Assembly: GCA_018675575.1 (NCBI GenBank)
Contig: JABGXW010000101.1
Span: 1 to 33,702, forward strand
DNA from: Bacteriovoracaceae bacterium
Lineage (GTDB): Bacteria > Bdellovibrionota > Bacteriovoracia > Bacteriovoracales > Bacteriovoracaceae
Length of the DNA stretch: 33,702 nucleotides
Reading direction: 5' to 3'
The notes under the pieces were generated by a model. That model did not search any database, had not been told where the DNA came from, and saw only the letters and a program-made list of their open reading frames with translations. The position numbers and the translations under genes are program-made. This document shows positions 33,426-33,702 of this stretch, one piece after another (position 1 is the stretch's first letter; each line of letters begins with the position of its first letter).

Positions 33426-33702
33426 TTATACCAGTTTAGTGCTTGGTAATAAGGAGGTAATTTGACCATTATTTTCTTCCAAGATAGTTGGTGTTGCTGT
33501 TACTGGGGAGGGGACTTTAAGCATTGTGGCAATACTGGCCGCAAGATGACCTAGGTTTAAATAGCCAATAGGCGCAGATGGATTATTGGAAAGAGCAAGG
33601 TTAGAACCCATATATCCCCAAGTTCCAAGATAGTTTGATTGTGGAGAACTTATCACGGTATTTCCAATAAAGTTAGCACCAGGCAAAGCTCCACCAAAGA
33701 AA
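33426..33702 (-). CDS. 3' end of a second DUF1501-like protein (truncated by window)
   Basis: From the right edge an open minus-strand frame (codons from 33701) codes for the C-terminal ~91 residues of a protein beginning FFGGALPGANFIGNT and ending LLPSTKLV. It aligns without gaps to the end of the DUF1501-like protein at 29444-31015, with 68 of 91 positions identical by hand count. It is therefore a paralogue whose main part lies beyond the window. No internal stop is seen, so it is probably a whole gene. It sits about 120 bases upstream of the cytochrome gene on the same strand. Confidence 0.88.
   Translation of the reverse strand, partial: FFGGALPGANFIGNTVISSPQSNYLGTWGYMGSNLALSNNPSAPIGYLNLGHLAASIATMLKVPSPVTATPTILEENNGQITSLLPSTKLV

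Overview
The window is an AT-rich chromosomal segment (about one third G+C by eye) densely packed with genes on both strands. I see no rRNA, tRNA, CRISPR array, transposase or phage gene. The content fits a Gram-negative bacterium of the Bdellovibrio-and-like group, most likely the Bacteriovorax/Halobacteriovorax/Peredibacter branch: a TIGR02147-type (DUF4423) regulator-like protein, TrmFO, L25 of the long CTC/TL5 type, many lipobox lipoproteins, and an unusually high density of exported proteases and a nuclease. This placement is inferred from gene content, not from a marker-gene comparison.

Region by region. (1) 1-3626, plus strand: the end of a protein with a pure poly-Glu tail (GAA repeat), an acidic/coiled-coil protein with short repeated motifs, a GGDEF diguanylate cyclase and an LpxH-like metallophosphoesterase, tightly packed as one operon. 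(2) 3618-8120, minus strand: glutamine-dependent NAD+ synthetase, a small protein with a histone-H1-like Lys/Ala tail, and an APC amino-acid permease with C-terminal UspA-like domains. The permease seems to start at a non-ATG codon behind a hairpin that covers its ribosome-binding site. (3) 8181-12483, plus strand: trmFO, an EamA transporter, a UDP-glucuronate-decarboxylase-like SDR enzyme and a GT-B glycosyltransferase-like protein, then a convergent CBS-pair protein. (4) 13092-16885, minus strand: a TIGR02147 protein overlapping an exported HExxH protein, a small exported protein and an exported HEAT-repeat protein. (5) 17196-20943, plus strand: rplY/ctc with a strong terminator, then two tandem lipoprotein trypsin-like proteases. 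(6) 20948-22761, minus strand: an exported EndA-type nuclease with two small lipoproteins. (7) 23154-26448, plus strand: a possible GIY-YIG (T5orf172-like) plus Sel1 fusion, then FabH, an exported protein and a miniature receiver protein, chained by overlapping stop/start codons. (8) 26480-27890, minus strand: a CxxCxxC protein and a VC0807-like membrane protein. (9) 28100-29386, plus strand: an exported subtilase with its terminator. (10) 29444-33702, minus strand: a three-gene exported redox cassette (cytochrome c lipoprotein, CxxCH protein, Tat-signal DUF1501-like protein), with the end of a second DUF1501-like paralogue just upstream.

Taken together, the exported serine proteases, nuclease and possible metalloprotease suit an organism that digests other cells. 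The most interesting uncharacterised systems are the duplicated cytochrome/Tat cassette at the right end, the TIGR02147/HExxH pair, the helix-5-less receiver behind fabH, and the repeat-motif acidic protein at the left end.
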